NCBI RefSeq assembly: GCF_013248965.1
Contig: NZ_JABRVQ010000006.1
Coordinates: 1-64,000 of the forward strand
Source: Psychrobacter okhotskensis
GTDB lineage: Bacteria; Pseudomonadota; Gammaproteobacteria; Pseudomonadales; Moraxellaceae
Direction of reading: 5' to 3'
Length of the DNA stretch: 64,000 nucleotides
How positions within the stretch are numbered: position 1 is the stretch's first letter; every line of letters starts with the position of its first letter. Under the pieces are notes generated by a model. It did not search any database and was not told where the DNA came from. It saw nothing but the letters and a program-made list of their open reading frames with translations. Below, piece after piece: positions 54,623 to 63,529 of the stretch. The position numbers were made by a program, and so were the translations under genes.

Positions 54623-54653
54623 AAAGCCCAGTAATATCATATTACTGGGCTTT
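54623..54653. terminator. Terminator after pal
   Basis: A near-perfect 15-bp palindromic stem (AAAGCCCAGTAATAT against its complement) is followed by five T, 47 bp after the pal stop. Confidence 0.9.
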
Positions 54654-54707
54654 TTGCATTTCAGTCAGTTAAGATAGTGGATATCAAAAAGCAAAAAATG
54701 AATAATA

Positions 54708-55517
54708 ATGATGCAAAAATTGCAGTTAATAGACGTTAAATATACTCAGCTTGCTCCGATGACATGGTGCGCTACCGCAGAGGTGAGCGAATCTCTCTCT
54801 TTACACCTTAGAGAAACAAAGCGTAAATCGGCATGTTTATCCGTTTTTAATATACCGGATATGAATTTTCATCAGCTACATGATGCTAACGGGCAGCATC
54901 ATACCTCGCCAAGTCATTTGTCTGTGCGGGACATCGCTTACAACCAACGTCAGCAACAACGCAAAGGCGTTCGGCTGCTATTAAAAGCACTGCTTAATAA
55001 GTTGGAAATCACTGACACCTTAGATGAATCTGACTTCCCGTATCGACTGATGAACAGTAAATATTACGTATGTTTTAGCCATACGGGTGCGGGTTATAAA
55101 AACGATAGGCATACAGATAGTGATACAGACTTTCGGCATGCTAACCATAAATCTTCTAATAATAAAATTGCAGTGGCCATCAGTCGATGTCACGCTGTAG
55201 GTATCGATATAGAAACCAATGAGGTGGCACAGAACGTGGCACAGCGTTTTTATCATATTAATGAGATCGCTGCCTTACAGACCTTATCAGCAAGCGATAA
55301 CCGCACCATGACTAAGCTTTTTTGGCAAATAAAAGAAAGCTTTATCAAAATTCGTCAGTATAAATTGGCGCAAGGACTGGGAATGGATTACTCTTATTTA
55401 CTACCCAGCTTGGTTGACAAAATGAGTGAAAAATCACCTGTCATTATCATTAATGATGATAAGATTGACTATCACATTGCGGTTTTATTGTCGCAGCAAA
55501 CTGTCGTTGTTTTTTGA
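54708..55517 (+). CDS. 4'-phosphopantetheinyl transferase superfamily protein
   Basis: A 269-aa protein. HAVGIDIETNEV and LFWQIKESFIKIRQ are the Mg-binding and catalytic motifs of Sfp-type transferases, which attach phosphopantetheine to carrier proteins. CFSHTGAGY before them fits the CoA-binding segment. No NRPS, PKS or siderophore gene is nearby, so the carrier is unknown. The start could be the adjacent ATG at 54711. Confidence 0.85.
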   Translation: MMQKLQLIDVKYTQLAPMTWCATAEVSESLSLHLRETKRKSACLSVFNIPDMNFHQLHDANGQHHTSPSHLSVRDIAYNQRQQQRKGVRLLLKALLNKLEITDTLDESDFPYRLMNSKYYVCFSHTGAGYKNDRHTDSDTDFRHANHKSSNNKIAVAISRCHAVGIDIETNEVAQNVAQRFYHINEIAALQTLSASDNRTMTKLFWQIKESFIKIRQYKLAQGLGMDYSYLLPSLVDKMSEKSPVIIINDDKIDYHIAVLLSQQTVVVF

Positions 55518-55658
55518 GATTATAAATTTAAAATTTTATATTTAAGATCATCACTTATCTCATACCCATAAGAACAGCTGTCTTAAAATCAGACAGAAGC
55601 TATAGACCTCTAAAATTTGAGCAGCAACCAATGGATTGATGCCTATAAAGTAGGTAAG

Positions 55659-56033
55659 TTAATTTTTTAAACGGTATTTTATTTGCTTAAGCGTGGGTCG
55701 CTTTCTTTTATCATTTTTCAATAACATAACAGCAGCAGCATAAAAATCCATATTAACAAATGGCTTGCATAAATTGGATGATGGCGTCACAAGGCTACTA
55801 CGTTGTAAATTATAACCGCTATTAATAGTTTCCTTATTGCATTGGATACATCTATACATTTTTCCTACCCTTTCCGCAGGAATACTAATTCCGCCACAGC
55901 GGCAGCTACTGGAGAATCGTGTCAATAAATTGGCAGTGACACGAGCTGATGCATTAGGCTCACTCTCAGCATCATTCTTTTTAAATTTAATTTTTTTGCT
56001 AAATTGAGCTTTAATTACGCTTAGAACACCCAT
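55659..56033 (-). CDS. Small zinc-ribbon protein, unknown function
   Basis: A 124-aa basic protein. SSCRCGGISIP and YRCIQCNKET form a CxC and CxxC pair likely to bind zinc. The N-terminus is Lys-rich and the C-terminus KDKRKRPTLKQIKYRLKN is basic, suggesting nucleic-acid contact. Not recognised. It is monocistronic, with a weak AGAGA ribosome site. Confidence 0.5.
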   Translation of the reverse strand: MGVLSVIKAQFSKKIKFKKNDAESEPNASARVTANLLTRFSSSCRCGGISIPAERVGKMYRCIQCNKETINSGYNLQRSSLVTPSSNLCKPFVNMDFYAAAVMLLKNDKRKRPTLKQIKYRLKN

Positions 56034-56187
56034 TATCTCTCAGATTTAAGAATCCATTTCAGCTCGCTATACTATACACAAAAATCAATAAATGCTTTTT
56101 TCCTAAGAATTTAGAGCGTTACATTGTAACTGCAACCTACAACTCGTTCTAGAGTCCTGTTGAAAAATAAATAATGAACCAAACAAT

Positions 56188-56218
56188 AAAAAAACGACCC
56201 GAAGGCCGCCTTTTTTTT
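56188..56218 (-). terminator. Terminator of the outer-membrane protein gene
   Basis: On the minus strand GGCGGCC, a TTCG tetraloop and GGTCGTT form a stem (wobbles included) flanked by runs of A and T. It lies 37 bp after the stop codon. Confidence 0.8.
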
Positions 56219-56254
56219 GCTTACTCTAAATACAGTGCTTAGACTGTGATTAGA

Positions 56255-57148
56255 TTAGAAACGGTAAGTTGCACCAAGTTTAACAATTGGGAACCATTCT
56301 AACCAATCTTTACTTTCTAGCTCTTTCTGTGCTGCAGCGGCAACATCACCACGTGTAATATCACTATCTGCCTTTTTAACAGTTTCTGACCCACTTATAT
56401 ATCCAACAGACTCATCAGCATCACCAATTGCACGAACTGTCGCGTCTGTTTTACCCATATAGGCCGCACCGATCTCACCGAACACACCCCAGTTATTACC
56501 GATATTTGGACGGAAACCAATAGTACCATAAGGCGCTAGCTTGTTACGATGCTCTACCGTACCTGATAGCTTACCAGTATCTGTAGCATTATAGCTAACA
56601 TTACCAATTTTGAAGATATCATTTCTACCTTCAGCACTTACGTCGATGTCGTTATCAGGTACGATGATACCAGCACCAACCGTGAACCAGTTACCAGCTG
56701 GACGTAGCTGTACGCCTAGGTATGGGTTGCTAAAGTCTGCGTCATCAATTTTATATTTGACATCTTTTACAGTAACGCTGCTACTGAAATCAGATACGTC
56801 ACCACCTGCCCAACCAGCTTGTAGTTCAACCTTATCATTCAATGCCCAAGCAACGTTGGCACCATAACCTAGTGTACCGATCTCAGCACTAACAGCAGCT
56901 GGATTTACAGCCGTGTTAAAGAGAGTCTTAGTACCACCGACGACAGCGCCAGTCGTGTTACGGACAGCACCCGCAGTTTTGCCCATCATGCCAGCATTAG
57001 CAGGCTCAGCTTCATAGGCAACTGCAACAGGCTCAGCTTCGTATACAACAGCATCAGCTTCGTCAACAACGATAACAGGTTCAGCAGCTAAAGCCGCAGT
57101 TGACGCTAGAATAGCGGCAGAGATTGCAGATAGTTTAATAAATTTCAT
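56255..57148 (-). CDS. Outer-membrane beta-barrel protein (porin-like)
   Basis: A 297-aa exported protein with a clean signal peptide (LSAISAAILASTAALAA). A short acidic repeat (VVYEAEPVAVAYEAEP) and a Gly/Thr-rich segment follow, then about eight amphipathic strands such as WALNDKVELQAGWAGG, YLGVQLRPAGNWFTVGAG and YGTIGFRPNIGNNWGVFGE. The last residue is Phe (GATYRF), the BAM recognition signature. It may resemble small OmpA- or OmpW-like barrels, but the family is not certain. GGAGAG precedes the ATG. Confidence 0.78.
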   Translation of the reverse strand: MKFIKLSAISAAILASTAALAAEPVIVVDEADAVVYEAEPVAVAYEAEPANAGMMGKTAGAVRNTTGAVVGGTKTLFNTAVNPAAVSAEIGTLGYGANVAWALNDKVELQAGWAGGDVSDFSSSVTVKDVKYKIDDADFSNPYLGVQLRPAGNWFTVGAGIIVPDNDIDVSAEGRNDIFKIGNVSYNATDTGKLSGTVEHRNKLAPYGTIGFRPNIGNNWGVFGEIGAAYMGKTDATVRAIGDADESVGYISGSETVKKADSDITRGDVAAAAQKELESKDWLEWFPIVKLGATYRF

Positions 57149-57868
57149 AATTACTCTCCTAAAGTGTGAAATAACTCGCCCATAAAAAATGATAATTCAG
57201 CTTTTTTTAAACCATCATTTTGTTGAGCAGATTAAAACAATTTTGGCTCAAAAAGTCACCCCTATAAACGCGCTTTTTATTTGCCATTATGTAAAGATTG
57301 CATAGAAATTGTAATAATTACTACACTAACCAGCAAAACTTCGGCTTCCAGTTACACAACGCTCTCAAAGTAACTTAAGAGCACAGACACGAATACTAAA
57401 TGGCTTAATGTTCATGTAATGGTATTACAAAATATGTCATTATGATGGACGAGCCATGAAACTAATTCAATAGTAGTTATATGGCTTATTACTACAGTTT
57501 GTTGTGATTTGTGAGTTGACGTATCTTTTATTGCTTATCCTGCAGCTTTTGGCCTAAGACCATTTTGAGCAGGAATCATACGACAAGCCTATGTTTAAAT
57601 AATAATTCAACTAATTATTGTTGATTCCATTTAAAAGAGAGTAAAGGCAACCGAGTGCAGAATTAGCAATCATACTTCAAGTGGGGTAAACGCTGTCACT
57701 CTTTTATAGCGGATTGACTACATAGTGCGACTATTGCTTGTCTGAGACTGATATTATGCTAAATTAGAAAGTTATTCAGTCGTGTCTTAGCTTTACCAGT
57801 ATTTGACTCATCGATTAAAACGTTTTGACGTTCTCTGCCTTATTATTTTTTATTATTGAGCCATTTTT
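57149..57868. other. Gene-free divergent region between the OMP and IclR genes
   Basis: A 720-bp AT-rich region without a convincing frame on either strand. It must contain the promoters of both flanking genes, but no clear -35/-10 pair or operator was fixed by eye. Confidence 0.35.
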
Positions 57869-58627
57869 ATGCCTAAAGTATCGTCGATTACCCGTGTGTT
57901 AGAGATTATCGAAGCGGTGTCCTATGCCTCCAAACCTCTTTCTCCACTTGAACTGTCGCAAGAGCTAGATATCCCAAAACCCACCATCCATCGACTAATT
58001 CAGAACTTGGTTGATGAAGGGTTTGTGACCGTTGATATCGGTGGCGGTATTATACCCGGTAAGCGGGTCCGCAACCTAAGTGTCGAGCTCTGGCAACAGC
58101 GCCAGTTTTTTAATGAACGACAGCTGATCTTGCACAAGTTAGTTGATGAGATCAAAGAAACTTGTGGTATTGCTATTCCCTATCACATGGATATGCTCTA
58201 TACCAACCGCGCTCAAACGTCGCTGCCATTACAGATTTATCTACCAGTGGGCGCAAAATCACCGATGTGGTGTACCGCTACAGGTAAGCTGTACCTGAGT
58301 CAATTGTCCACCACCAGTCGCAACAAAATCCTCCAAGGACTGCCGCTAGACAAATTCACCAAAAATACGATCACTGACGTTGATACTCTAAATGCCGAGC
58401 TTGATCGTATAGCTGAGACGGGTATCGGTATCGATAATGAAGAGTTTATCTCAGAGATGGTAGCGGTTTCGGTGCCTGTCTTGGATAAAAAATCACGCTA
58501 TTTGGCTTCCTTATATATTCACGCCCCAACCATCCGCGTGTCATTAGATGAGCTAATGACACACGTGCCGCGTTTGCAGGCAGCGGCGAAGGATATTCAG
58601 ACGCTGGTATACGAGCTACAAAATTGA
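57869..58627 (+). CDS. IclR-family transcriptional regulator
   Basis: A 252-aa regulator with an N-terminal winged helix (VLEIIEAVSYASKPLSPLEL, then DIPKPTIHRLIQNLVDEGFV) and a C-terminal effector domain (PVGAKSPMWCTATGKLYLS, VAVSVPVLD). IclR proteins sense small organic acids and control aromatic, glyoxylate or amino acid catabolism. It is convergent with the valine-degradation operon, so regulation of that operon is plausible but not shown. A repeat element lies between. Confidence 0.9.
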   Translation: MPKVSSITRVLEIIEAVSYASKPLSPLELSQELDIPKPTIHRLIQNLVDEGFVTVDIGGGIIPGKRVRNLSVELWQQRQFFNERQLILHKLVDEIKETCGIAIPYHMDMLYTNRAQTSLPLQIYLPVGAKSPMWCTATGKLYLSQLSTTSRNKILQGLPLDKFTKNTITDVDTLNAELDRIAETGIGIDNEEFISEMVAVSVPVLDKKSRYLASLYIHAPTIRVSLDELMTHVPRLQAAAKDIQTLVYELQN

Positions 58628-58649
58628 AGGTAATAGATAGATGAACTTA

Positions 58650-58800
58650 GGGTCTGTTGAACATTCAAATATTAGGACTGCTGATTGCTAAAATCGTCCC
58701 AAACTAGGCGTAAACCGACGATAATGTCGAGACCTTAGCTAGGTTTACAACAACGTTTGGGGTGATTTTAGCATCAGCCTTTCAGGGCAGGGCTATTTTT
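58650..58800. repeat. MITE-like palindromic element, family 1, rearranged copy
   Basis: The left end GGGTCTGTTGAACATTC after TA (58648-58649) is identical to the copy at 5580. The middle differs: GCTAAAATCGTCCCAAAC pairs with GTTTGGGGTGATTTTAGC, a strong hairpin. The right part, CAGCCTTTCAGGGCAGGGC, is the inverted complement of the right arm of copy 5580, and no right terminal repeat is present. It looks like a mosaic or rearranged copy. It lies between the convergent IclR gene and mmsB. Confidence 0.65.
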
Positions 58801-58895
58801 ATACTTTTCTTAGTCGCACTATCAAGAACAGTCTTTTAATACTTCATTAAACCACAGTATTCAAAACTGCTTAAGAGACTTAATCATTTAGAGCA

Positions 58896-59849
58896 TTAAG
58901 ATAGTACTGAGCTATCATGACGCGCCATAATACTAGAAAAGTCCTTATCGCCGTTGTCTACCGTATGTGCTTCATAAAGTTCTGTCGCTTTGGCTCCCAT
59001 TGGGGTTTCAACATCGGTATCTTTAGCCGTTTGCATCGCAAGGTTAAGATCTTTTTGCATGAGCTTACTCATAAAGCCGCCTTTATAACCATTGCTAGAT
59101 GGCACGTTCTCCATTACTTGCGGATAAGGGTTATAGACCTCTAATGTCCAATTGCGACCTGAGCTTTGTAGCATAATATCTGATAGCACTTTAGGGTCAA
59201 GGCCGTTCTTAACCCCTAAGTTAATTGCTTCTGCCGTTCCCGCCATTAGAATGCCTAACAGCATGTTGTTACAGATTTTCGCGACTTGTCCAGCACCGTG
59301 CTCGCCTGCATGAAAGATGTTTTTACCCATAACGGCTAGTATGGGCTCAGCTTTGGCGAACGCATCGTCGCTACCACCGACGATAAAGGTTAAACTACCA
59401 GCGATGGCGCCGCCTGTACCGCCGGAGACTGGCGCATCTAAGAAGTCGATACCAAGCTTACTTGCAGCTTCTGCTACCAATCTTGCATCAGCTGCCGCGA
59501 TGGTACTGCTATCAATGACCAATGTACCTTTGGGCAATTCTGCTAGTAAGCCATCAGCCCCATTCTCACCTAGATAGACAGAATGGACGTGCTTGCCAGC
59601 AGGCAACATGCTAATGACAACCTGTGCATTGCTCGCAGCATTTTTAGGGCTAGCAGCCACACTGGCACCTGCTTGTTGCAAGCGCTGGGTCGCCTCCTCA
59701 GACAAATCATAGACAGAGAGCATATAACCTGCCTTTAATAAATTCTCTGCCATCGGTGCGCCCATATTGCCAAGCCCAATAAAGGCTATATTTGGCTTGC
59801 CAGTATTATTTGAGTCTTTATTGCTTAAACCTGAATCCTTTGTTTCCAT
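58896..59849 (-). CDS. mmsB: 3-hydroxyisobutyrate dehydrogenase
   Basis: A 317-aa NAD-dependent dehydrogenase of the beta-hydroxyacid family. The Rossmann motif is IAFIGLGNMGAPMAENLL, followed by DAPVSGGTGGAIAGSL and GAGQVAKICNNMLL, whose Lys is catalytic. It oxidises 3-hydroxyisobutyrate to methylmalonate semialdehyde in valine degradation. About 20 extra N-terminal residues are present. It is the last gene of the operon. Confidence 0.94.
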   Translation of the reverse strand: METKDSGLSNKDSNNTGKPNIAFIGLGNMGAPMAENLLKAGYMLSVYDLSEEATQRLQQAGASVAASPKNAASNAQVVISMLPAGKHVHSVYLGENGADGLLAELPKGTLVIDSSTIAAADARLVAEAASKLGIDFLDAPVSGGTGGAIAGSLTFIVGGSDDAFAKAEPILAVMGKNIFHAGEHGAGQVAKICNNMLLGILMAGTAEAINLGVKNGLDPKVLSDIMLQSSGRNWTLEVYNPYPQVMENVPSSNGYKGGFMSKLMQKDLNLAMQTAKDTDVETPMGAKATELYEAHTVDNGDKDFSSIMARHDSSVLS

Positions 59850-59945
59850 CTCATCGCTCCTTGATGATTGCTTATGCAGACAGTGCTACACATAGTTTTA
59901 CGTTTTTTAATTTATACCTGATTCTTATAATGAGCTTACAAGCTC

Positions 59946-61214
59946 TTAGCGCACAAGCTGGCTGCCTAAAGCTTCATTACCCAACCAATCGCCCAAAGGA
60001 TGCTCGCCTTTAGCATAAGGGTTCACAAAGTGCTGATGTATATATTCCTGCCCTTCGATACTGAGACAGTCTGCTAATGAACGCGACCATTGTGGATTGC
60101 GATCTTTATCAATTAGTAGCGCACGTACGCCTTCTTTAAAGTCAGGATTGGCCGCACAATGTACGGCTACGTTGGCCTCTAAATACAGAACTTGTTCTAG
60201 CGATAAGTCCGTGACTTTATGATAAAGCGCGTAGGTCAAAGCGACAGTAACTGGGCAACCTTGACGGTACGTATCTACTGCCCGCTGCGTCCAGCTGTCT
60301 GCTGCAAAGTCTGTATCTAGCTTTGCCAGCGCTTCGTCACTTTGTAAAAGTGCATCGATATCGCCCAGTCCGCCGCTGTTCATCAACTGCTGGATAGGAT
60401 GCCAATATGTCGCTAATTTGCTAGCAGGCAATTCGGCTACTGGCTGTGCTGCCAGCGCACGGCTAACGATACTATGAGCGCTATTGTTGTGACATTTATC
60501 GGTGCTACCTGCTGCCACTTGCCAATCGCTCTGTTTTAAGCTTTGTATGATGGCATCATAATCACTACTGGCAACGGCATACTCTGCAAGATTAGATAAT
60601 AAAGCGTCATTGCCGTTACACATCGCACCTGTTAGCCCTAAAAATAAACCTGTTTTAGCTGGCATGCGCTGTAAAAACCAACTGCCAGAAGCATCAGGAA
60701 ACAGTCCAATAGTTACTTCTGGCATAGCAAAGCGGGTGCGCTCAGTGACCAAACGATGACTACAGCCAGCCATCAAACCCATGCCGCCACCCATAATAAT
60801 GCCGTCACCCCAGAGTATTAATGGCTTTGGATAAAAATGCATCTGCCGATAAAGACGATACTCATGACCAAAAAACTCTGTCGCATATGGGTTCGGTAGC
60901 GGCGCACTGGTAGACATACTGTCATACAGCTTACGGATATCGCCGCCAGCACAAAACGCCTTGTCGCCTGCTCCTTTTAATACCAATGCCACTATCTGAT
61001 CGTCATTTTGCCACTGCTCTAGCTGCTGGGCTAATAACTGACACATCTCAACACTGAGTGCATTGAGAGATTTGGGCGTGTTTAAGGTCATTATTCCAAT
61101 AAGATGACCACACTCTGTCGGCTCAGTATCGAACAATACTGGCGCTTCTTGTGTGATGTTTTCTACGGAATTTTGATTATTAGTATCGTCCGTCGCTGTC
61201 GTCGCTGCTGTCAT
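59946..61214 (-). CDS. 3-hydroxyisobutyryl-CoA hydrolase
   Basis: A 422-aa crotonase-fold enzyme. The oxyanion-hole segment is GDKAFCAGGDIRKLYD, with MGGGMGLMAGCSHRLVTERTRF and FAMPEVTIGLFPDASGSW following. A longer C-terminal part than in enoyl-CoA hydratases (residues about 250-420) marks the hydrolase subgroup of about 380 aa. It releases 3-hydroxyisobutyrate from its CoA ester. It lies 58 bp downstream of the hydratase gene and upstream of mmsB. Confidence 0.9.
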   Translation of the reverse strand: MTAATTATDDTNNQNSVENITQEAPVLFDTEPTECGHLIGIMTLNTPKSLNALSVEMCQLLAQQLEQWQNDDQIVALVLKGAGDKAFCAGGDIRKLYDSMSTSAPLPNPYATEFFGHEYRLYRQMHFYPKPLILWGDGIIMGGGMGLMAGCSHRLVTERTRFAMPEVTIGLFPDASGSWFLQRMPAKTGLFLGLTGAMCNGNDALLSNLAEYAVASSDYDAIIQSLKQSDWQVAAGSTDKCHNNSAHSIVSRALAAQPVAELPASKLATYWHPIQQLMNSGGLGDIDALLQSDEALAKLDTDFAADSWTQRAVDTYRQGCPVTVALTYALYHKVTDLSLEQVLYLEANVAVHCAANPDFKEGVRALLIDKDRNPQWSRSLADCLSIEGQEYIHQHFVNPYAKGEHPLGDWLGNEALGSQLVR

Positions 61215-61272
61215 AAAAGTAACCTAAAAATTAAAAGGAAGAATATTAACGCTAAGTCTGATTCAATTTGGC

Positions 61273-62055
61273 TTATTTATTTTGCCAAGTGGGTTTACGC
61301 TTTTCTAAGAACGCTTGCACGCCTTCGCGCTGATCTTTGGTATCAAACAACTTAACAAAAGCTTCGCGCTCATGGATAAGGTTTTGTGCGGGCGGAGTAT
61401 TTCTTGCGGCTTGGATAAGCTGTTTAGAATAACTAACAGCAACGGGTGATTGCTTAGCGACTTTTTGCGCTAATGCTTGTGCCGCTAATAAACCTCCACC
61501 TTTTGCCGTGACTTCTTCGACTAAGCCAATGCGTAATGCAGTATCGGCATCGACGCGCTCACCGCACAATATCATACGCTTCGCCCAGCCTTCACCAACC
61601 AGTAAAGGCAGATTCTGCGTACCGCCCGCGCATGGCAATAATCCCACGCCGGTCTCTGGTAAGGCCATCTGTGCATGCGCTTCTGCGATACGGATATCAC
61701 AGGCCAGCGCACACTCAAGTCCACCGCCCATCGCATAGCCGTTGATGACTGCGATACTGACACCGCGATACGCTGATAGCGCTTCAAACGCTTCACCAAA
61801 AGCAATGGCCATGCTGATTGCTTGGCCTTTATCACCGTCTGAGAAATTATTTAAGTCCGCACCTGCTGAAAAGAATTTCTCGCCATCGCCATGAATAATT
61901 AAGGCATAAGCATCATCATTGGCATTGAGGTCAGTGACCAGCTGTTTGAGCGCTGGCAGACTGTCCATCGTCCACGTATGGGCTGGTGGGTTATTCAGTG
62001 TTACGGTAGCAATGTGACCGTCAATTGATAACTTGAGATTGGTATAATCCGTCAT
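61273..62055 (-). CDS. Enoyl-CoA hydratase (methacrylyl-CoA branch)
   Basis: A 260-aa crotonase. FFSAGADLNNF forms the oxyanion hole, GGGLECALACD and LPETGVGLLPCAGGTQ contain the two catalytic Glu. In this operon it most likely hydrates methacrylyl-CoA to 3-hydroxyisobutyryl-CoA. Length is standard for the family. The start ATG is at 62055. Confidence 0.92.
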   Translation of the reverse strand: MTDYTNLKLSIDGHIATVTLNNPPAHTWTMDSLPALKQLVTDLNANDDAYALIIHGDGEKFFSAGADLNNFSDGDKGQAISMAIAFGEAFEALSAYRGVSIAVINGYAMGGGLECALACDIRIAEAHAQMALPETGVGLLPCAGGTQNLPLLVGEGWAKRMILCGERVDADTALRIGLVEEVTAKGGGLLAAQALAQKVAKQSPVAVSYSKQLIQAARNTPPAQNLIHEREAFVKLFDTKDQREGVQAFLEKRKPTWQNK

Positions 62056-62187
62056 AAATAATCCTTTATTTTATCTGAATTTGGTACAATTTATTGGTGA
62101 GACGCTAGGTAAAAGAGCCATAGAAAACCATAGCGAACTTAAAATACCATGATAAAAATATTGCCATAAAATAGTTGCGTACTTCGA

Positions 62188-63348
62188 TTAACGCAATTGA
62201 CTCAATGCATCATCCTGCATAAGCTGACGCGAGACAATCACTCGCATAATCTCATTGGTGCCTTCCAAAATCTGATGGACACGCAAGTCTCGTACATGGC
62301 GCTCAAGCGGATACTCATTCAGATAACCATAGCCACCATGTAGCTGTAAGGCCTCATTGGCAACATCGAAACAAAGATCAGTGGAGAGACGCTTTGCCAT
62401 CGCACAGTAGGTAGAAGCTTGCCCATCATTGTTATCGACTTTATTAGCCGCTAAATAAAGCATTTGACGCGCGGTAATCGTTTGGGTAAGCATATCAGCA
62501 AGCTTAAACTGTACTGATTGTAAGCTGGCAATCGGGCTACCAAACTGGCTACGCTCTTGGACGTAATTTGTCGCTGTCTCTAGCGCTGACTGCGCCGTAC
62601 CTACCGCACAGATACCAATATTGATACGACCACCATCTAAGCCTTTCATCGCAATGCGAAAACCTTGGCCTTCCTCGCCGATTAAATTCTCTGCTGGCAC
62701 CTTGACATCTTTAAAGCTGATGGTACGCGTCGGCTGCGCTTTCCAACCCATTTTATGCTCGTTTTTACCATACTCAATACCATCGCTGTCAGCGTCTACC
62801 ACAAATGCTGAAACCCCTTTTGGGCCTGCACCGCCTGTACGTGCCATGACCACTAAGACGTCAGTCGAGCCTGCGCCCGAGATAAAGGTTTTTTCGCCAT
62901 TGAGTACATAATGGTCGCCTTGCTTATCAGCTTTGGTGCGTAATGAGGCAGCATCAGAACCGGCGTTTGGCTCAGTTAAGCAATAGCTGCCAAGCCATTC
63001 ACCGCTGACCATGTTGGGTAAATACTTTTTACACAAAGCATCGCTACCGTACTCACCGATCATCCAGCCCGCCATGTTATGGATACTCATATAAGCGGCG
63101 ACAGCGGTATCGCCCCAAGCCAGCTCTTCAAACACCATGGCAGAATCTAAGCGTGGTAGCCCTAAACCATCATATTCTGGGTTGGTATACAGCCCCAAAA
63201 AGCCAAGCTCGCCTGATTTCTTAATCACATCGACTGGGAAGTGTGAGGTACGATCCCATTCAGCCGCATTGGGCTTTAGCTCTTTTTGCGCAAATTGCCG
63301 AGCGGTTTGGCGAAAGGCAATTTGGTCTTCGGTCAATGAGAAATCCAT
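62188..63348 (-). CDS. Acyl-CoA dehydrogenase (isobutyryl-CoA dehydrogenase)
   Basis: A 386-aa FAD enzyme. Features in order: MDFSLTEDQIAFRQTARQFA, YCLTEPNAGSDAASLRT, LNGEKTFISGAGS, DMLTQTITARQML, LHGGYGYLNEYPLERHVRD and QILEGTNEIMR, where Glu of EGTNE is the catalytic base. It oxidises isobutyryl-CoA to methacrylyl-CoA. The ATG at 63348 is preferred over the longer TTG start at 63375, because AAGGA is 7 nt before it. Confidence 0.93.
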   Translation of the reverse strand: MDFSLTEDQIAFRQTARQFAQKELKPNAAEWDRTSHFPVDVIKKSGELGFLGLYTNPEYDGLGLPRLDSAMVFEELAWGDTAVAAYMSIHNMAGWMIGEYGSDALCKKYLPNMVSGEWLGSYCLTEPNAGSDAASLRTKADKQGDHYVLNGEKTFISGAGSTDVLVVMARTGGAGPKGVSAFVVDADSDGIEYGKNEHKMGWKAQPTRTISFKDVKVPAENLIGEEGQGFRIAMKGLDGGRINIGICAVGTAQSALETATNYVQERSQFGSPIASLQSVQFKLADMLTQTITARQMLYLAANKVDNNDGQASTYCAMAKRLSTDLCFDVANEALQLHGGYGYLNEYPLERHVRDLRVHQILEGTNEIMRVIVSRQLMQDDALSQLR

Positions 63349-63529
63349 AGGGTCATCCTTGTGCTTGCATAGCAAATATGGTGAAGAAAGTTTAATAAGT
63401 CATCAGTTCAATATCGTTATACAGTATAGCAGCGACAAAACGACAATCATAAATCATGCTTTGTTAAAAACATACTGAGTAAGATTGTCGCTATGTTGTT
63501 GAGATGCTGCCAATATAGTGGATTAACGA

